A stretch of 64,000 bases of DNA, from NCBI RefSeq assembly GCF_028657195.3, contig NZ_JANCPR020000008.1, positions 124,001-188,000 on the forward strand, given 5' to 3'. The notes beneath the pieces were generated by a model, which saw only the letters and a program-made list of their open reading frames with translations, was not told the origin of the DNA and searched no databases. Below are positions 25,139 through 34,901 of the stretch, in pieces (the stretch's first letter is position 1; each line of letters begins with the position of its first letter). Both the position numbers and the translations under genes were made by a program. The stretch comes from Streptomyces iconiensis. GTDB lineage: Bacteria > Actinomycetota > Actinomycetes > Streptomycetales > Streptomycetaceae.

Positions 25139-25687
25139 ATGCCCACGCTCACCACACTCATCTGGATCGCCGTCGCACTGCTGCTGATCGGCGTCTACCT
25201 CAGCTGGACAGCGGGCCGCCTGGACCGGCTGCACGCCCGTATCGACGCGGCCAGGGCGGCGCTCGACGCGCAGCTGCTGCGCCGAGCCTCGATCGCACAG
25301 GAGCTGGCCACGGCCGGGGTGCTGGACCCCGCGGCCTCGATCGTCCTCTACCAGGCAGCGCACGACGCGCGGCAGGCCGAGGAGGAGCAGCGTGAGGTCG
25401 CCGAGAGCGAACTGAGCCAGGCGCTGCGCGCCGTGTTCGCCGAGAGTGCGCAGGTGGAGGCCGTACGGGCCGCGCCAGGAGGGGACGAGACGGCCGGCGA
25501 ACTGGCCGCCGCCGTACGCCGGGTGCCGATGGCACGGCGCTTCCACAACGACTCCGTACGGGCCGCGCGTGCGCTGCGGCGGCACCGGAAGGTGCGCTGG
25601 TTCCGGCTGGCGGGGCACGCGCCGTTCCCGTTGGCGTTCGAGATGGACGACGGCCCTCCGCCCGTACTGGCCGACAGGGCGCAGTAG
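25139..25687 (+). CDS. LemA-like membrane-anchored protein
   Basis: A 182-residue protein with one N-terminal membrane helix (about 6-22) followed by a helical domain. RLDRLHARIDAARAALDAQL resembles the start of LemA proteins, and MARRFHNDSVRAARALRRHR resembles their ARRFYNDAV segment, ending in a FPLAFEMDD tail. I read it as a distant LemA relative; function unknown. It is transcribed with the PIM genes (21-base gap), so a role at the membrane is plausible but unproven. Confidence 0.55.
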   Translation: MPTLTTLIWIAVALLLIGVYLSWTAGRLDRLHARIDAARAALDAQLLRRASIAQELATAGVLDPAASIVLYQAAHDARQAEEEQREVAESELSQALRAVFAESAQVEAVRAAPGGDETAGELAAAVRRVPMARRFHNDSVRAARALRRHRKVRWFRLAGHAPFPLAFEMDDGPPPVLADRAQ

Positions 25688-26004
25688 GGGCGGGCCGCAG
25701 CCGGTCCGCTGTGCACGTGTGCATGTGACCCCGGGCGCAGCGGACAGGGTCCGCCCGAGCCGAGCCGCCGGGGGGCCCGGGCGCGGGCCACAGCTCTGTG
25801 ACCGGCGCATGGGCAGCGCGGGGTGACGGGACGCGGGCCGCGGCTCGTCCCTGGGAGGGAACCGCAGGCCCCGCACCCTCCGGTGCGGGAACGCAGGCCA
25901 CAGCCCGGTGATTGGCCCTTTTCCGGGCGGCCCGGATCGGCGACCGTACGGATACGGACCCATCAGGGCCCCGCCGTACTTACCCCGTCGAGTGAGGTCG
26001 CACC
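25688..26004. other. 317-base spacer before pdxS with a diverged direct repeat
   Basis: No gene seen. It contains two related 20-base segments starting GGCCACAGC at 25786-25805 and 25896-25915 (16 of 20 identical, 110 bases apart) in the region expected to hold the pdxS promoter. No clear -10/-35 pair stands out. Confidence 0.5.
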
Positions 26005-26937
26005 GTGTCATCTCCGTCCACTGCCACCGCAGCGTCTTCCGCCTCTTCCGCGAGCCCCGAGACCGGCACGGCGCGCGTCAAGCGCGGCATGGCCGAGCAG
26101 CTCAAGGGCGGCGTGATCATGGATGTCGTCACACCGGAAGAGGCGAAGATAGCCGAGGACGCGGGCGCCGTGGCCGTCATGGCCCTGGAGCGCGTACCCG
26201 CCGACATCCGCAAGGACGGCGGCGTGGCCAGGATGTCCGACCCGGACATGATCGACGGCATCATCAACGCCGTCTCCATCCCCGTCATGGCCAAGTCCCG
26301 TATCGGCCACCTCGTCGAGGCACAGATACTCCAGGCACTCGGCGTGGACTACATCGACGAGTCCGAGGTCCTCACCCCGGCCGACGAGACCAACCACAGC
26401 GACAAGTTCGCCTTCACTACGCCGTTCGTCTGCGGCGCCACCAACCTGGGCGAGGCCCTGCGCCGTATCGCCGAGGGCGCCGCCATGATCCGCTCCAAGG
26501 GCGAGGCGGGCACGGGGAACGTGGTCGAGGCCGTGCGCCACATGCGGCAGATCAAGAGCGAGATCGGCAAGCTCACCGTCCTCGACAGGAACGAGCTGTA
26601 TGCGGCGGCCAAGGAGCTGCGGGCTCCGTACGAGCTGGTCAAGGAGGTCGCGGAGCTGGGCAAGCTGCCGGTCGTCCTGTTCTCTGCCGGTGGCGTCGCC
26701 ACTCCCGCCGACGCGGCGCTGATGCGCCAGCTCGGCGCCGAGGGCGTCTTCGTCGGCTCCGGGATCTTCAAGTCGGGCGACCCGGCCAAGCGGGCTGCCG
26801 CCATCGTGAAGGCCACCACCTTCCACGACGACCCCAAGATCATCGCGGATGTCTCCAGGGGCCTGGGCGAGGCCATGGTCGGCATCAACTGCGACACCCT
26901 CCCCGAGGGCGAGCGCTACGCCAACCGCGGCTGGTAG
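26005..26937 (+). CDS. pdxS: Pyridoxal 5'-phosphate synthase, PdxS subunit
   Basis: A 310-residue (beta/alpha)8 synthase that makes PLP directly from ribose 5-phosphate, glyceraldehyde 3-phosphate and ammonia delivered by PdxT. The Schiff-base lysine is Lys97 in VMAKSRIGH and the second is Lys165 in [10 protein letters not shown], both in conserved surroundings. The first 28 residues are a Ser/Ala/Thr-rich extension before the conserved [19 protein letters not shown] start with GTGAGGT upstream. PdxT is encoded 245 bases downstream; such a gap is larger than the usual pdxS-pdxT spacing. Confidence 0.96.
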   Translation: MSSPSTATAASSASSASPETGTARVKRGMAEQLKGGVIMDVVTPEEAKIAEDAGAVAVMALERVPADIRKDGGVARMSDPDMIDGIINAVSIPVMAKSRIGHLVEAQILQALGVDYIDESEVLTPADETNHSDKFAFTTPFVCGATNLGEALRRIAEGAAMIRSKGEAGTGNVVEAVRHMRQIKSEIGKLTVLDRNELYAAAKELRAPYELVKEVAELGKLPVVLFSAGGVATPADAALMRQLGAEGVFVGSGIFKSGDPAKRAAAIVKATTFHDDPKIIADVSRGLGEAMVGINCDTLPEGERYANRGW

Positions 26938-27182
26938 CGCCCGGCCCCTGGCGGGCCCTGGTCAGCTCACGGGCGCGTACCAGGCGCTCGCCAGGGGCGG
27001 CTTCGGTTTCCCTCCCCCCGGCGCGGCCCAGCGGGGCGCCCTACCCCGCACCACCCGGCCACGCCCGGCAGCCCACGCCGCTGCCGCCCATCCGCGGTGC
27101 GCCGCCGCACCCCGTGCACCTCGCCCGCACCCCGTCCACCGTGCACCGGCCATAGGCCCCGCATCCCAGAAGGACCCGCACC

Positions 27183-27773
27183 GTGTCTGAGCCCACCATC
27201 GGCGTGCTCGCCCTCCAGGGCGATGTCCGCGAACACCTCGCAGCCCTCGCGGCGTCGGGGGCCGGGCCCCGTTCCGTACGGCGGGCCGAGGAGCTGGACG
27301 CGGTGGAGGGGCTGGTCATCCCGGGCGGGGAGTCCACCACCATCTCCAAGCTGGCGGTGGCCTTCGGCCTGATGGAACCCCTCCGTGCCCGCGTCCGTGC
27401 CGGGATGCCGGTGTACGGCTCCTGCGCAGGGATGATCCTGCTCGCCGACAAGATCCTGGACCCACGCTCGGGCCAGGAGACGGTGGGCGGCATCGACATG
27501 ATCGTGCGGCGTAACGCCTTCGGCAGGCAGAACGAGTCCTTCGAGGCCGCAGTCGCCATGACGGGCGTGGACGGCCCGCCGGTCGAGGGCGTGTTCATCC
27601 GCGCACCGTGGGTCGAGTCGACGGGCGCTGCCACCGAGACGCTGGCGGCGTACGAGGGTCACGCGGTCGCGGTACGGCAGGGAGCCCTGCTGGCCACCTC
27701 CTTCCACCCCGAGCTGACGGGGGACCACAGGGTGCACGCCCTGTTCACGGAGATGGTGCGGTCGGCACGCTGA
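27183..27773 (+). CDS. pdxT: Pyridoxal 5'-phosphate synthase, glutaminase subunit PdxT
   Basis: A 196-residue class I glutamine amidotransferase. The catalytic triad is Cys81 in GSCAGM, His175 and Glu177 in SFHPEL. The PGGESTT oxyanion segment near residue 45 is present. It hydrolyses glutamine and channels ammonia to PdxS. GTG start preceded by AGAAGGA. The YebC gene follows after 59 bases. Confidence 0.96.
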   Translation: MSEPTIGVLALQGDVREHLAALAASGAGPRSVRRAEELDAVEGLVIPGGESTTISKLAVAFGLMEPLRARVRAGMPVYGSCAGMILLADKILDPRSGQETVGGIDMIVRRNAFGRQNESFEAAVAMTGVDGPPVEGVFIRAPWVESTGAATETLAAYEGHAVAVRQGALLATSFHPELTGDHRVHALFTEMVRSAR

Positions 27774-27832
27774 GTCGCTGACGGTAGGATCTCGGCGTTG
27801 ACTGAAGTCGAAGATTTTGAAGGAGCGAGGCT

Positions 27833-28585
27833 GTGTCCGGCCACTCTAAGTGGGCAACCACCAAGCACAAGAAGGCCGTGATCGATGCCAAGCGCGGCAA
27901 ACTCTTCGCAAAGCTGATCAAGAACATCGAGGTCGCCGCCCGCACGGGTGGTGCCGACCCCGACGGCAACCCGACGCTGTATGACGCCATCCAGAAGGCG
28001 AAGAAGCAGTCGGTTCCGAACAAGAACATCGACAGCGCGGTCAAGCGTGGTGCCGGCCTCGAAGCGGGTGGCGCCGAGTACGAGACGATCATGTATGAGG
28101 GCTACGGCCCCAACGGTGTCGCCGTGCTGATCGAGTGCCTCACCGACAACCGCAACCGCGCGGCCTCCGACGTGCGCGTCGCCATGACGCGCAACGGCGG
28201 CTCGATGGCCGACCCGGGCTCGGTCTCGTACCTCTTCAACCGCAAGGGCGTCATCATCGTCCCGAAGAACGGCCTGAGCGAGGACGACGTCCTCGCTGCC
28301 GTGCTGGAGGCGGGAGTTGAGGAGGTCAACGACCTCGGCGAGAACTTCGAGGTGATCAGCGAGGCCACCGACCTGGTCGACGTGCGTACCGCGCTCGTCG
28401 AGGGCGGCATCGACTACGACTCGGCCGACGCCAGCTTCGTGCCCAGCATGCAGGTGCAGCTGGAGGAGGAAGGCGCGCGCAAGATCTTCAAGCTGATCGA
28501 CGCGCTGGAGGACAGCGACGACGTGCAGAACGTCTACGCCAACTTCGATGTCTCCGACGACGTGATGGCGAAGGTCGACGCCTGA
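27833..28585 (+). CDS. YebC/TACO1-family protein
   Basis: A 250-residue protein with the typical start [15 protein letters not shown] and full-length three-domain layout. YebC proteins have been described as transcription regulators and, more recently, as ribosome-associated factors that help translation of difficult sequences. In actinobacteria the gene usually precedes ruvCAB, as here. AAGGAG lies well placed before GTG 27833. A strong terminator follows the stop. Confidence 0.93.
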   Translation: MSGHSKWATTKHKKAVIDAKRGKLFAKLIKNIEVAARTGGADPDGNPTLYDAIQKAKKQSVPNKNIDSAVKRGAGLEAGGAEYETIMYEGYGPNGVAVLIECLTDNRNRAASDVRVAMTRNGGSMADPGSVSYLFNRKGVIIVPKNGLSEDDVLAAVLEAGVEEVNDLGENFEVISEATDLVDVRTALVEGGIDYDSADASFVPSMQVQLEEEGARKIFKLIDALEDSDDVQNVYANFDVSDDVMAKVDA

Positions 28586-28596
28586 GCGAAGCGTTC

Positions 28597-28642
28597 AAGG
28601 GTGCGGCCCGGCGGGACACATGTTCCGCCGGGCCGCACCCTT
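28597..28642 (+). terminator. Terminator after yebC
   Basis: 18-bp perfect stem (28597-28614 with 28625-28642) closed by a ten-base loop and followed by T. It separates yebC from ruvC. Confidence 0.85.
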
Positions 28643-28819
28643 TGGCAGCGCGCCACTCCGCCGGCCGCGCGGCGCACTCCGGCCGTACAGCTCGACGGCG
28701 GTGACGGCGGCGACCGCGACGATCGCGGTGACTGCGGTGGCTGCGTTGTCGGTGGCACCCGATAACCTGCGGGAACAGCGGAATCAGGTGCGAGAGCCGG
28801 CCGACGGAGGAGGAACGCG

Positions 28820-29350
28820 TTGCGCGTGCTGGGAGTTGACCCGGGTCTGACCCGCTGCGGCATCGGCGTGGTCGACGGGGTCGCCGGCCGCCCCCTCACC
28901 ATGAAGGCCGTCGGCGTGATCCGTACGCCTTCCGAAGCGGCCGTCGCCGAGCGCCTGGTCCTCATCGAGCGCGGCATGGAGGAGTGGCTGGACGCGCACA
29001 GCCCCGAAGCCGTCGCCGTCGAGCGGGTGTTCAGCCAGCACAACGTGCGCACGGTCATGGGCACGGCACAGGCCAGCGCCGTCGCCATGCTGTGCGCCGC
29101 GCGACGCGGACTGCCCGTCGCACTGCACACGCCCAGCGAGGTCAAGGCCGCCGTCACCGGCTCGGGCCGCGCCGAGAAGGCGCAGGTGGCCGCCATGGTG
29201 ACCCGGCTGCTGCGGCTGGAGGCGCCGCCCAAGCCGGCCGACGCCGCCGACGCGCTCGCGCTCGCCATCTGCCACATCTGGCGCTCGCCCGCGCAGAATC
29301 GCCTCCAGCAAGCCGTAGCAGCACAGCGTCTGAAAGGCACCATCCGATGA
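28820..29350 (+). CDS. ruvC: Holliday-junction resolvase RuvC
   Basis: A 176-residue endonuclease that cuts Holliday junctions moved by RuvAB. The four catalytic acids are in place: Asp7 (GVDPGLT), Glu68 (AVERVF), and Asp141 and Asp144 (PADAADALA). I chose TTG 28820 because GGAGGAGGA sits ideally upstream and it gives the standard N-terminus; GTG 28826 is possible. The ruvA start overlaps the stop (ATGA). Confidence 0.95.
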   Translation: MRVLGVDPGLTRCGIGVVDGVAGRPLTMKAVGVIRTPSEAAVAERLVLIERGMEEWLDAHSPEAVAVERVFSQHNVRTVMGTAQASAVAMLCAARRGLPVALHTPSEVKAAVTGSGRAEKAQVAAMVTRLLRLEAPPKPADAADALALAICHIWRSPAQNRLQQAVAAQRLKGTIR

Positions 29351-29979
29351 TCGCCTTCGTCTCAGGACCCGTCGCCGCGCTGGCCCCCGACTCCGCCGTG
29401 GTCGAGGTCGGCGGCATCGGCATGTCCGTCCAGTGCACTCCGGGCACCCTCGCGGGACTGCGGGTGGGCGAGCAGGCCAAGCTCGCCACCTCGCTGGTCG
29501 TGCGCGAGGACTCGCTGACGCTCTACGGCTTCGCCGACGACGACGAACGGCAGACCTTCGAACTCCTCCAGACCGCCAGCGGCGTCGGACCGCGCCTCGC
29601 ACAGGCGATGCTCGCCGTGCACAGCCCGGACACGCTGCGTACCGCGGTCTCCAGCGGCGACGAGAAGACGCTCACCGCCGTGCCCGGCATCGGTAAGAAG
29701 GGCGCACAGAAGCTGCTGCTGGAGCTGAAGGACCGTCTCGGCGAGCCCCTCGGCACCGGCAGGCACACCGGGGCGCAGGGCGTCGGCACCCCTGTCGCGG
29801 CCGGCTGGCGCGAGCAACTGCACGCGGCGCTCGTGGGGTTGGGGTACGCGACCCGGGAGGCCGACGAGGCGGTCTCGGCCGTCGCGCCGCAGGCCGAGGC
29901 CACCCTCGCCGAGGGAGCCACCCCGCAGGTCGGCCGGCTCCTGAAGGCGGCGCTGCAGCAGCTGAACCGGGCACGGTGA
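29347..29979 (+). CDS. ruvA: Holliday-junction branch-migration subunit RuvA
   Basis: A 210-residue protein that binds four-way junctions and loads RuvB. It shows the OB-fold domain I (1-65), the helix-hairpin-helix domain II with [13 protein letters not shown] and [16 protein letters not shown], a flexible linker, and the C-terminal domain III (about 155-210) that touches RuvB. ATG overlaps the ruvC stop by four bases. Confidence 0.95.
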   Translation: MIAFVSGPVAALAPDSAVVEVGGIGMSVQCTPGTLAGLRVGEQAKLATSLVVREDSLTLYGFADDDERQTFELLQTASGVGPRLAQAMLAVHSPDTLRTAVSSGDEKTLTAVPGIGKKGAQKLLLELKDRLGEPLGTGRHTGAQGVGTPVAAGWREQLHAALVGLGYATREADEAVSAVAPQAEATLAEGATPQVGRLLKAALQQLNRAR

Positions 29980-30043
29980 GGCGGTTGGCGCCCCCGACCC
30001 CGCCGTTCCCGCGCGCGACGCCCACAAGCCGGAGGACCCCAGC

Positions 30044-31102
30044 ATGAACTCTGACGAACGGCTCGTCGGAGCCGACGCCGACACCGAGGACCAGGCCGTC
30101 GAAGCGGCCCTGCGGCCCAAGGAACTGGGCGAGTTCATCGGCCAGCACAGGGTGCGCGAGCAGCTCGACCTCGTCCTGCGGGCAGCACGCGCACGCGGTG
30201 GTACGGCCGACCACGTGCTGCTCTCCGGGGCGCCAGGACTCGGCAAGACCACCCTGTCCATGATCATCGCGGCCGAGATGGGCGCTCCCATCAGAATCAC
30301 CAGCGGCCCCGCGATCCAGCACGCGGGCGACCTCGCCGCGATCCTCTCCTCGCTCCAGGAGGGCGAGGTCCTCTTCCTCGACGAGATCCACCGGATGTCC
30401 CGGCCGGCCGAGGAGATGCTGTACATGGCGATGGAGGACTTCCGCGTCGATGTGATCGTCGGCAAGGGCCCCGGCGCGACGGCCATCCCGCTCGAACTGC
30501 CGCCCTTCACCCTCGTCGGCGCCACCACACGCGCGGGACTCCTGCCGCCGCCCCTGCGCGACCGCTTCGGATTCACCGGGCACATGGACTTCTACGAACC
30601 CGCCGAGCTGGAACTGGTCGTGCACCGCTCGGCCCAACTCCTGGACGTGCGTACGGATCCCGAGGGCGCGGTCGAGATCGCGGGGCGCTCGCGCGGCACC
30701 CCCCGTATCGCCAACAGACTGCTGCGCCGTGTGAGGGACTACGCACAGGTCAAGGCCGACGGTGTGATCACCCGTGAGATCGCCTCCGCCGCGCTGGAGG
30801 TCTACGAGGTGGACGAGCGCGGCCTCGACAGGCTGGACCGCGCCGTTCTCCGTTCGCTGTTGAAGCTCTTCGGCGGCGGCCCTGTCGGCCTCTCGACGCT
30901 GGCCGTCGCCGTGGGGGAGGAGCGCGAGACGGTCGAGGAGGTGGCTGAGCCCTTCCTCGTACGGGAGGGACTGCTCGCGCGCACTCCCCGTGGTCGCGTC
31001 GCCACCCCCGCAGCATGGGCACACTTGGGCCTCACTCCGCCCCCACAGCCCCACCCGTCAACTCCGGGCGGATCGGGGCAACCGGGACTGTTCGGAGCGT
31101 GA
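30044..31102 (+). CDS. ruvB: Holliday-junction branch-migration ATPase RuvB
   Basis: A 352-residue AAA+ motor. Walker A is GAPGLGKT (62-69), Walker B FLDEIHR (111-117), and the sensor and arginine-finger region lies in [14 protein letters not shown] and PLRDRFGF. The C-terminal winged-helix domain ends in a Pro-rich tail. It forms hexamers that drive branch migration with RuvA. Third gene of the ruvCAB unit, 64 bases after ruvA. Confidence 0.96.
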   Translation: MNSDERLVGADADTEDQAVEAALRPKELGEFIGQHRVREQLDLVLRAARARGGTADHVLLSGAPGLGKTTLSMIIAAEMGAPIRITSGPAIQHAGDLAAILSSLQEGEVLFLDEIHRMSRPAEEMLYMAMEDFRVDVIVGKGPGATAIPLELPPFTLVGATTRAGLLPPPLRDRFGFTGHMDFYEPAELELVVHRSAQLLDVRTDPEGAVEIAGRSRGTPRIANRLLRRVRDYAQVKADGVITREIASAALEVYEVDERGLDRLDRAVLRSLLKLFGGGPVGLSTLAVAVGEERETVEEVAEPFLVREGLLARTPRGRVATPAAWAHLGLTPPPQPHPSTPGGSGQPGLFGA

Positions 31103-31149
31103 CGGCGCGGAGAGTCGCGGGGTCAGGAACCCCGGTGCCATGCTTGACG

Positions 31150-31179
31150 TTGTTCCATCGGCGAAGGCTCGCTTAGACT
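31150..31179 (+). promoter_or_regulatory. Candidate promoter of the yajC-secD-secF unit
   Basis: TTGTTC (31150-31155), 18-base spacer and TAGACT (31174-31179), about 90 bases before yajC in the 166-base gap after ruvB. Confidence 0.4.
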
Positions 31180-31268
31180 CCGCCGACGCCGCCCCTTCAA
31201 GGACGGCTGCCCACCCCGAATACCCCCAGGCCGCTGAGACGCGGCTATGTGAAGGAATATCTTCCGCC

Positions 31269-31778
31269 GTGGATCCTATTGCTCTGCTCCCGTTCATCGT
31301 TCTTATCGGGGCCATGTTCCTGATGACCCGCTCTGCCAAGAAGAAGCAGCGCGCGGCCACGCAGATGCGTGACCAGATGCAGCCCGGCACCGGCGTCCGG
31401 ACGATCGGGGGAATGTACGCCGTTGTGAAGGAGATCCGGGACGACGCGGTTCTCCTTGAGCTCGAACCGGGCGCGCACGCGCTGTTCGCCAAGAACGCCA
31501 TCGGCGCCGTTCTCCCCGACGAGGAGTTCGACCGCATTGTGAACGGCTCGGACAGCCAGGACCTCGACGTCGACACCGTCGTGCCGGACGACGCCTCCTC
31601 GCTGACCGCGGGTGACGACACGTCCGACGAGCGGAAGATCGACCTCGGCAAGGACGACTCCTCCGAGGACGCCGACACCGCCGACTCCGACGAGCCCGTG
31701 GACGCGGAAGCGGCCAAGGCCGACACCGAGACCAACTCCAAGGACGCCAAGCGGGACGGAGACTCCGACTCCAAGTAA
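31269..31778 (+). CDS. yajC: Preprotein translocase accessory subunit YajC
   Basis: A 169-residue protein with one N-terminal membrane helix, PIALLPFIVLIGAMFLM (about 3-19), followed by the basic KKKQRA segment and the conserved PGTGVRTIGGMYAVV stretch. The C-terminal 75 residues are a very acidic Asp/Ser/Thr-rich tail not needed in the E. coli protein. It belongs to the SecDF-YajC complex that assists SecYEG. GTG 31269 is chosen over an open frame reaching 30990 because it fits the family N-terminus. Confidence 0.9.
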   Translation: MDPIALLPFIVLIGAMFLMTRSAKKKQRAATQMRDQMQPGTGVRTIGGMYAVVKEIRDDAVLLELEPGAHALFAKNAIGAVLPDEEFDRIVNGSDSQDLDVDTVVPDDASSLTAGDDTSDERKIDLGKDDSSEDADTADSDEPVDAEAAKADTETNSKDAKRDGDSDSK

Positions 31779-31784
31779 GGTCGG

Positions 31785-31843
31785 CGCCGCCGGACCGGGG
31801 GTACCTCCTGGCCGAAGGCTCAGGGAGACCGGGTCCGGCGGCG
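31785..31843 (+). terminator. Nested hairpin between yajC and secD
   Basis: 12-bp outer arms (31785-31796 and 31832-31843) enclose a 35-base loop that itself holds an imperfect hairpin of the GTACCTCCTGGCC...GGCTCAGGGAG type often seen between streptomycete genes. It may attenuate or process the yajC-secD transcript rather than fully end it. Confidence 0.6.
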
Positions 31844-31933
31844 TAGCACGTCCACAGACCACTTCGCGTGCCGCCGGTCGCCCGGCCGAACTAGGGGGGC
31901 GGCCTGGGCGGTTGGACAGGGAGAGACGAGAAG

Positions 31934-33730
31934 GTGGCAGCACCGAAGAGGGGCCGTAGGTCCCCGGGCGCCCAGGGGAAGCCATGGCGTTCCCTGACGT
32001 TGATCATGCTGGTCATGGCAGGTCTCGTCGGGGGCATGTTCCTCGCGGGCCACAAGGCGCCTCGACTGGGCATCGACCTCGCGGGCGGCACGAGCATCAC
32101 GCTTGAGGCCAAGAACCAGCCCGGCAAGCCCAACGCGATCAACAAGACCAACATGGACACTGCCGTCAGCATCATCGAGCGGCGCGTCAACGGTCTTGGT
32201 GTGCAAGAGGCCGAGGTCCAGACCCAGGGTGACCGGCACATCATCGTCAACATCCCTAAGGGCACGAACTCCAAGCAGGCTCGCGAACAGGTGGGCACCA
32301 CCGCCGAGCTGGGCTTCCGTCCGGTGCTGACGTACGCGCAGACCACGCCGCAGCAGCCGCAGCCGAAGCCCTCGGACACGGCGGGTGGCAAGAAGGACAA
32401 AAAGCAGAAAAGCGAGAAAAACGGGGAAAAGAGCGGAGATTCCGATGACGAGGCGTCTCCATCCGACTCTTCCTCGCCCTCGGGCCAGGGCCGGGCGGTC
32501 ACCGAGGGCCTGAAGTCGCAGACCGCCAAGACCGATGCGACGCCCACTCCCAAGCAGAGCGAGCCGGGCGGCGAGAAGACCCCGCAGCCCTCTGTCCCCC
32601 CGCAGCAGCCGCAGCAGCCGCAGCTTCCGGGCGGTCTGGACAAGAAGCTCCAGGCTCTGAACTGCTCAGGCACCGAGGCCAAGGCCAAGGCGAGCGAGCA
32701 GGCAGCACGTGCCAAGCCCTCCGAGCCGATCGTCGCCTGTGACCAGCAGGAGAAGATCAAGTACGCGCTCGGGCCCGTCGCCGTCCAGGGCAAGCACGTC
32801 AACGAGGCGAAGGCCGTCTTCGACCAGAAGCGCGCCACCTGGATCGTCCAGATGTCGTTCGACGACACGGGCTCCAAGCAGTTCGGCGACATCACGGGCA
32901 AGCTCGCCGGCAAGCAGCAGCCGCAGAACCAGTTCGCGATCGCGCTGGACGGCGAGGTGGTCTCGGCCCCGAGCGTCAACGAGCGGCTGACCAGCAACGC
33001 CGAGATCTCGGGCAGCTTCACGCAGGAGTCGGCCGAAGACCTGGGGAACATCCTTTCCTACGGCGCCCTGCCGCTCTCCTTCGACGAGTCGGACGTCACC
33101 ACCGTCACGGCGGCACTCGGCAGCGACCAGCTTGAGGCCGGTCTCATCGCGGGCGCCATCGGCCTCGCACTGGTGATCATCTATCTCGTCGCCTACTACC
33201 GCGGGCTCTCGCTCATCGCCATCGTCAGCCTGATCGTCTCGGCGATCCTGACGTACACGATCATGACCTTGCTGGGTCCCGCGATCGGCTTCGCGCTGAA
33301 CCTCCCGGCCGTCTGTGGTGCCATCGTCGCCATCGGAATCACGGCTGACTCGTTCATCGTCTACTTCGAACGCATCAGAGACGAAGTGCGCGAGGGCCGC
33401 ACGCTGCGGCCAGCCGTGGAGCGTGCGTGGCCGCGCGCCCGGCGCACCATCCTTGTCTCCGACTTCGTGTCGTTCCTGGCCGCGGCCGTGCTGTTCATCG
33501 TGACGGTCGGCAAGGTGCAGGGCTTCGCGTTCACGCTCGGCCTGACCACGGCGCTCGACGTGGTGGTGGTCTTCTTCTTCACCAAGCCGATCATGACGCT
33601 GCTGGCCCGCAGGAAGTTCTTCTCCGACGGCCATCCCTGGTCCGGGCTCGACCCCACGCGACTCGGGGCCAAACCGCCCCTGAGGCGCGGTCGCCGTACC
33701 GCCGTCAGCACCGACACGAAGGAGGCGTGA
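31934..33730 (+). CDS. secD: Protein translocase subunit SecD
   Basis: A 598-residue membrane protein. An N-terminal helix is followed by the periplasmic P1 domain with LGIDLAGGTSITLEAK and ERRVNGLGVQEAEVQ. From about residue 135 to 235 there is a Lys/Ser, then Gln/Pro-rich insertion typical of actinobacterial SecD. Five membrane helices follow (about 400-570). It works with SecF to pull exported proteins using the proton gradient. GTG start with GGGAGA upstream. secF starts two bases after the stop. Confidence 0.95.
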   Translation: MAAPKRGRRSPGAQGKPWRSLTLIMLVMAGLVGGMFLAGHKAPRLGIDLAGGTSITLEAKNQPGKPNAINKTNMDTAVSIIERRVNGLGVQEAEVQTQGDRHIIVNIPKGTNSKQAREQVGTTAELGFRPVLTYAQTTPQQPQPKPSDTAGGKKDKKQKSEKNGEKSGDSDDEASPSDSSSPSGQGRAVTEGLKSQTAKTDATPTPKQSEPGGEKTPQPSVPPQQPQQPQLPGGLDKKLQALNCSGTEAKAKASEQAARAKPSEPIVACDQQEKIKYALGPVAVQGKHVNEAKAVFDQKRATWIVQMSFDDTGSKQFGDITGKLAGKQQPQNQFAIALDGEVVSAPSVNERLTSNAEISGSFTQESAEDLGNILSYGALPLSFDESDVTTVTAALGSDQLEAGLIAGAIGLALVIIYLVAYYRGLSLIAIVSLIVSAILTYTIMTLLGPAIGFALNLPAVCGAIVAIGITADSFIVYFERIRDEVREGRTLRPAVERAWPRARRTILVSDFVSFLAAAVLFIVTVGKVQGFAFTLGLTTALDVVVVFFFTKPIMTLLARRKFFSDGHPWSGLDPTRLGAKPPLRRGRRTAVSTDTKEA

Positions 33731-33731
33731 G

Positions 33732-34901
33732 ATGTCCCGTCTCGGTAATCTCGGCGCCCGGCTCTACCGCGGTGAGGTCGGCTACGACTTCATCGGTCAC
33801 CGGAAGTTCTGGTACGGCCTGTCGATTCTGATCACCATCACGGCGATCGTCGGGCTCGTCGTCCGCGGCCTCAACATGGGCATCGAGTTCGAGGGCGGGG
33901 CCGTCTTCACCACGCCCAAGACCACCGCCTCCGTCGAGCGGACCACCGACTCGGCGGAGAAGATCTCCGGGCACACGGCCATCGTCCAGGAGCTGGGCGA
34001 CGGCGGGATGCGCGTCCAGATCGCCGGCGTCGACACCAAGACCTCCTCCGCCGTCAAGGAGAAGCTCGCCGACGAACTGCACGTCAACGCCGAGAAGATC
34101 GACGCACAGCTCGTCGGTCCCAGCTGGGGCGAGCAGATCGCCAACAAGGCGTGGCAAGGACTGGGGATCTTCCTGGTCCTGGTGGTGATCTATCTCGCCA
34201 TCGCCTTCCAGTGGCGTATGGCGCTGGCCGCGCTCATCGCCCTCATCCACGACCTCACGATCACCGTCGGTGTCTATTCGCTGGTCGGCTTCGAAGTCAC
34301 GCCAGGCACCGTGATCGGACTGCTGACGATTCTCGGTTACTCGCTCTACGACACGGTCGTCGTCTTCGACGGGCTGAGAGAGGGCAGCAAGAACGTCACC
34401 AAGCAGACCAAGTTCACCTACAGCGAGATCGCCAACCGCAGCATCAACGCCACCCTGGTGCGCTCCATCAACACCACGATCGTCGCCCTGCTGCCGGTCG
34501 CGGGACTGCTGTTCATCGGTGGCGGCATGCTCGGTGGCGGCATGCTCAACGACATCGCGCTCTCGCTGTTCGTCGGCCTCGCGGCGGGCGCGTACTCCTC
34601 GATCTTCATCGCGACCCCGCTGGTCGCCGACTTCAAGGAGCGCGAGCCGCAGATGAAGGCGCTCGCCAAGCGCGTGCACACCAAGCGGGCCAGGGCCGAG
34701 GAACACGAGGGCCGCGACCCCGAGGGCCCCGACGACCCCGAGGACACCCCGCCCGGCAGGAGCGGCGGAGGCGGTACCCCGGTCACCGTCGACGACGCGG
34801 AGGGTGGCGGCTCGGCGACGGCGGGCGCGGGAACCGGTCAGCGCCGCCAGCAGCCCTCCCGCGGCAAGAGCCGGGGCCGCCCGTCCGGAAAGCGCAGGTG
34901 A
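33732..34901 (+). CDS. secF: Protein translocase subunit SecF
   Basis: A 389-residue membrane protein with six predicted helices and the family segments MGIEFEGGAVF, LTILGYSLYDTVVVFDGLRE and a TLVRSINTT stretch. The C-terminal 90 residues are a hydrophilic Glu/Asp then Gly/Arg-rich tail. It pairs with SecD, whose gene ends two bases before. Its stop overlaps the apt start region. Confidence 0.95.
   Translation: MSRLGNLGARLYRGEVGYDFIGHRKFWYGLSILITITAIVGLVVRGLNMGIEFEGGAVFTTPKTTASVERTTDSAEKISGHTAIVQELGDGGMRVQIAGVDTKTSSAVKEKLADELHVNAEKIDAQLVGPSWGEQIANKAWQGLGIFLVLVVIYLAIAFQWRMALAALIALIHDLTITVGVYSLVGFEVTPGTVIGLLTILGYSLYDTVVVFDGLREGSKNVTKQTKFTYSEIANRSINATLVRSINTTIVALLPVAGLLFIGGGMLGGGMLNDIALSLFVGLAAGAYSSIFIATPLVADFKEREPQMKALAKRVHTKRARAEEHEGRDPEGPDDPEDTPPGRSGGGGTPVTVDDAEGGGSATAGAGTGQRRQQPSRGKSRGRPSGKRR

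Noticed and set aside
23489..26011. 840-codon minus-strand open frame
   Set aside because: It runs opposite patA, pimA and the LemA-like gene, all of which have clear motifs and start signals.
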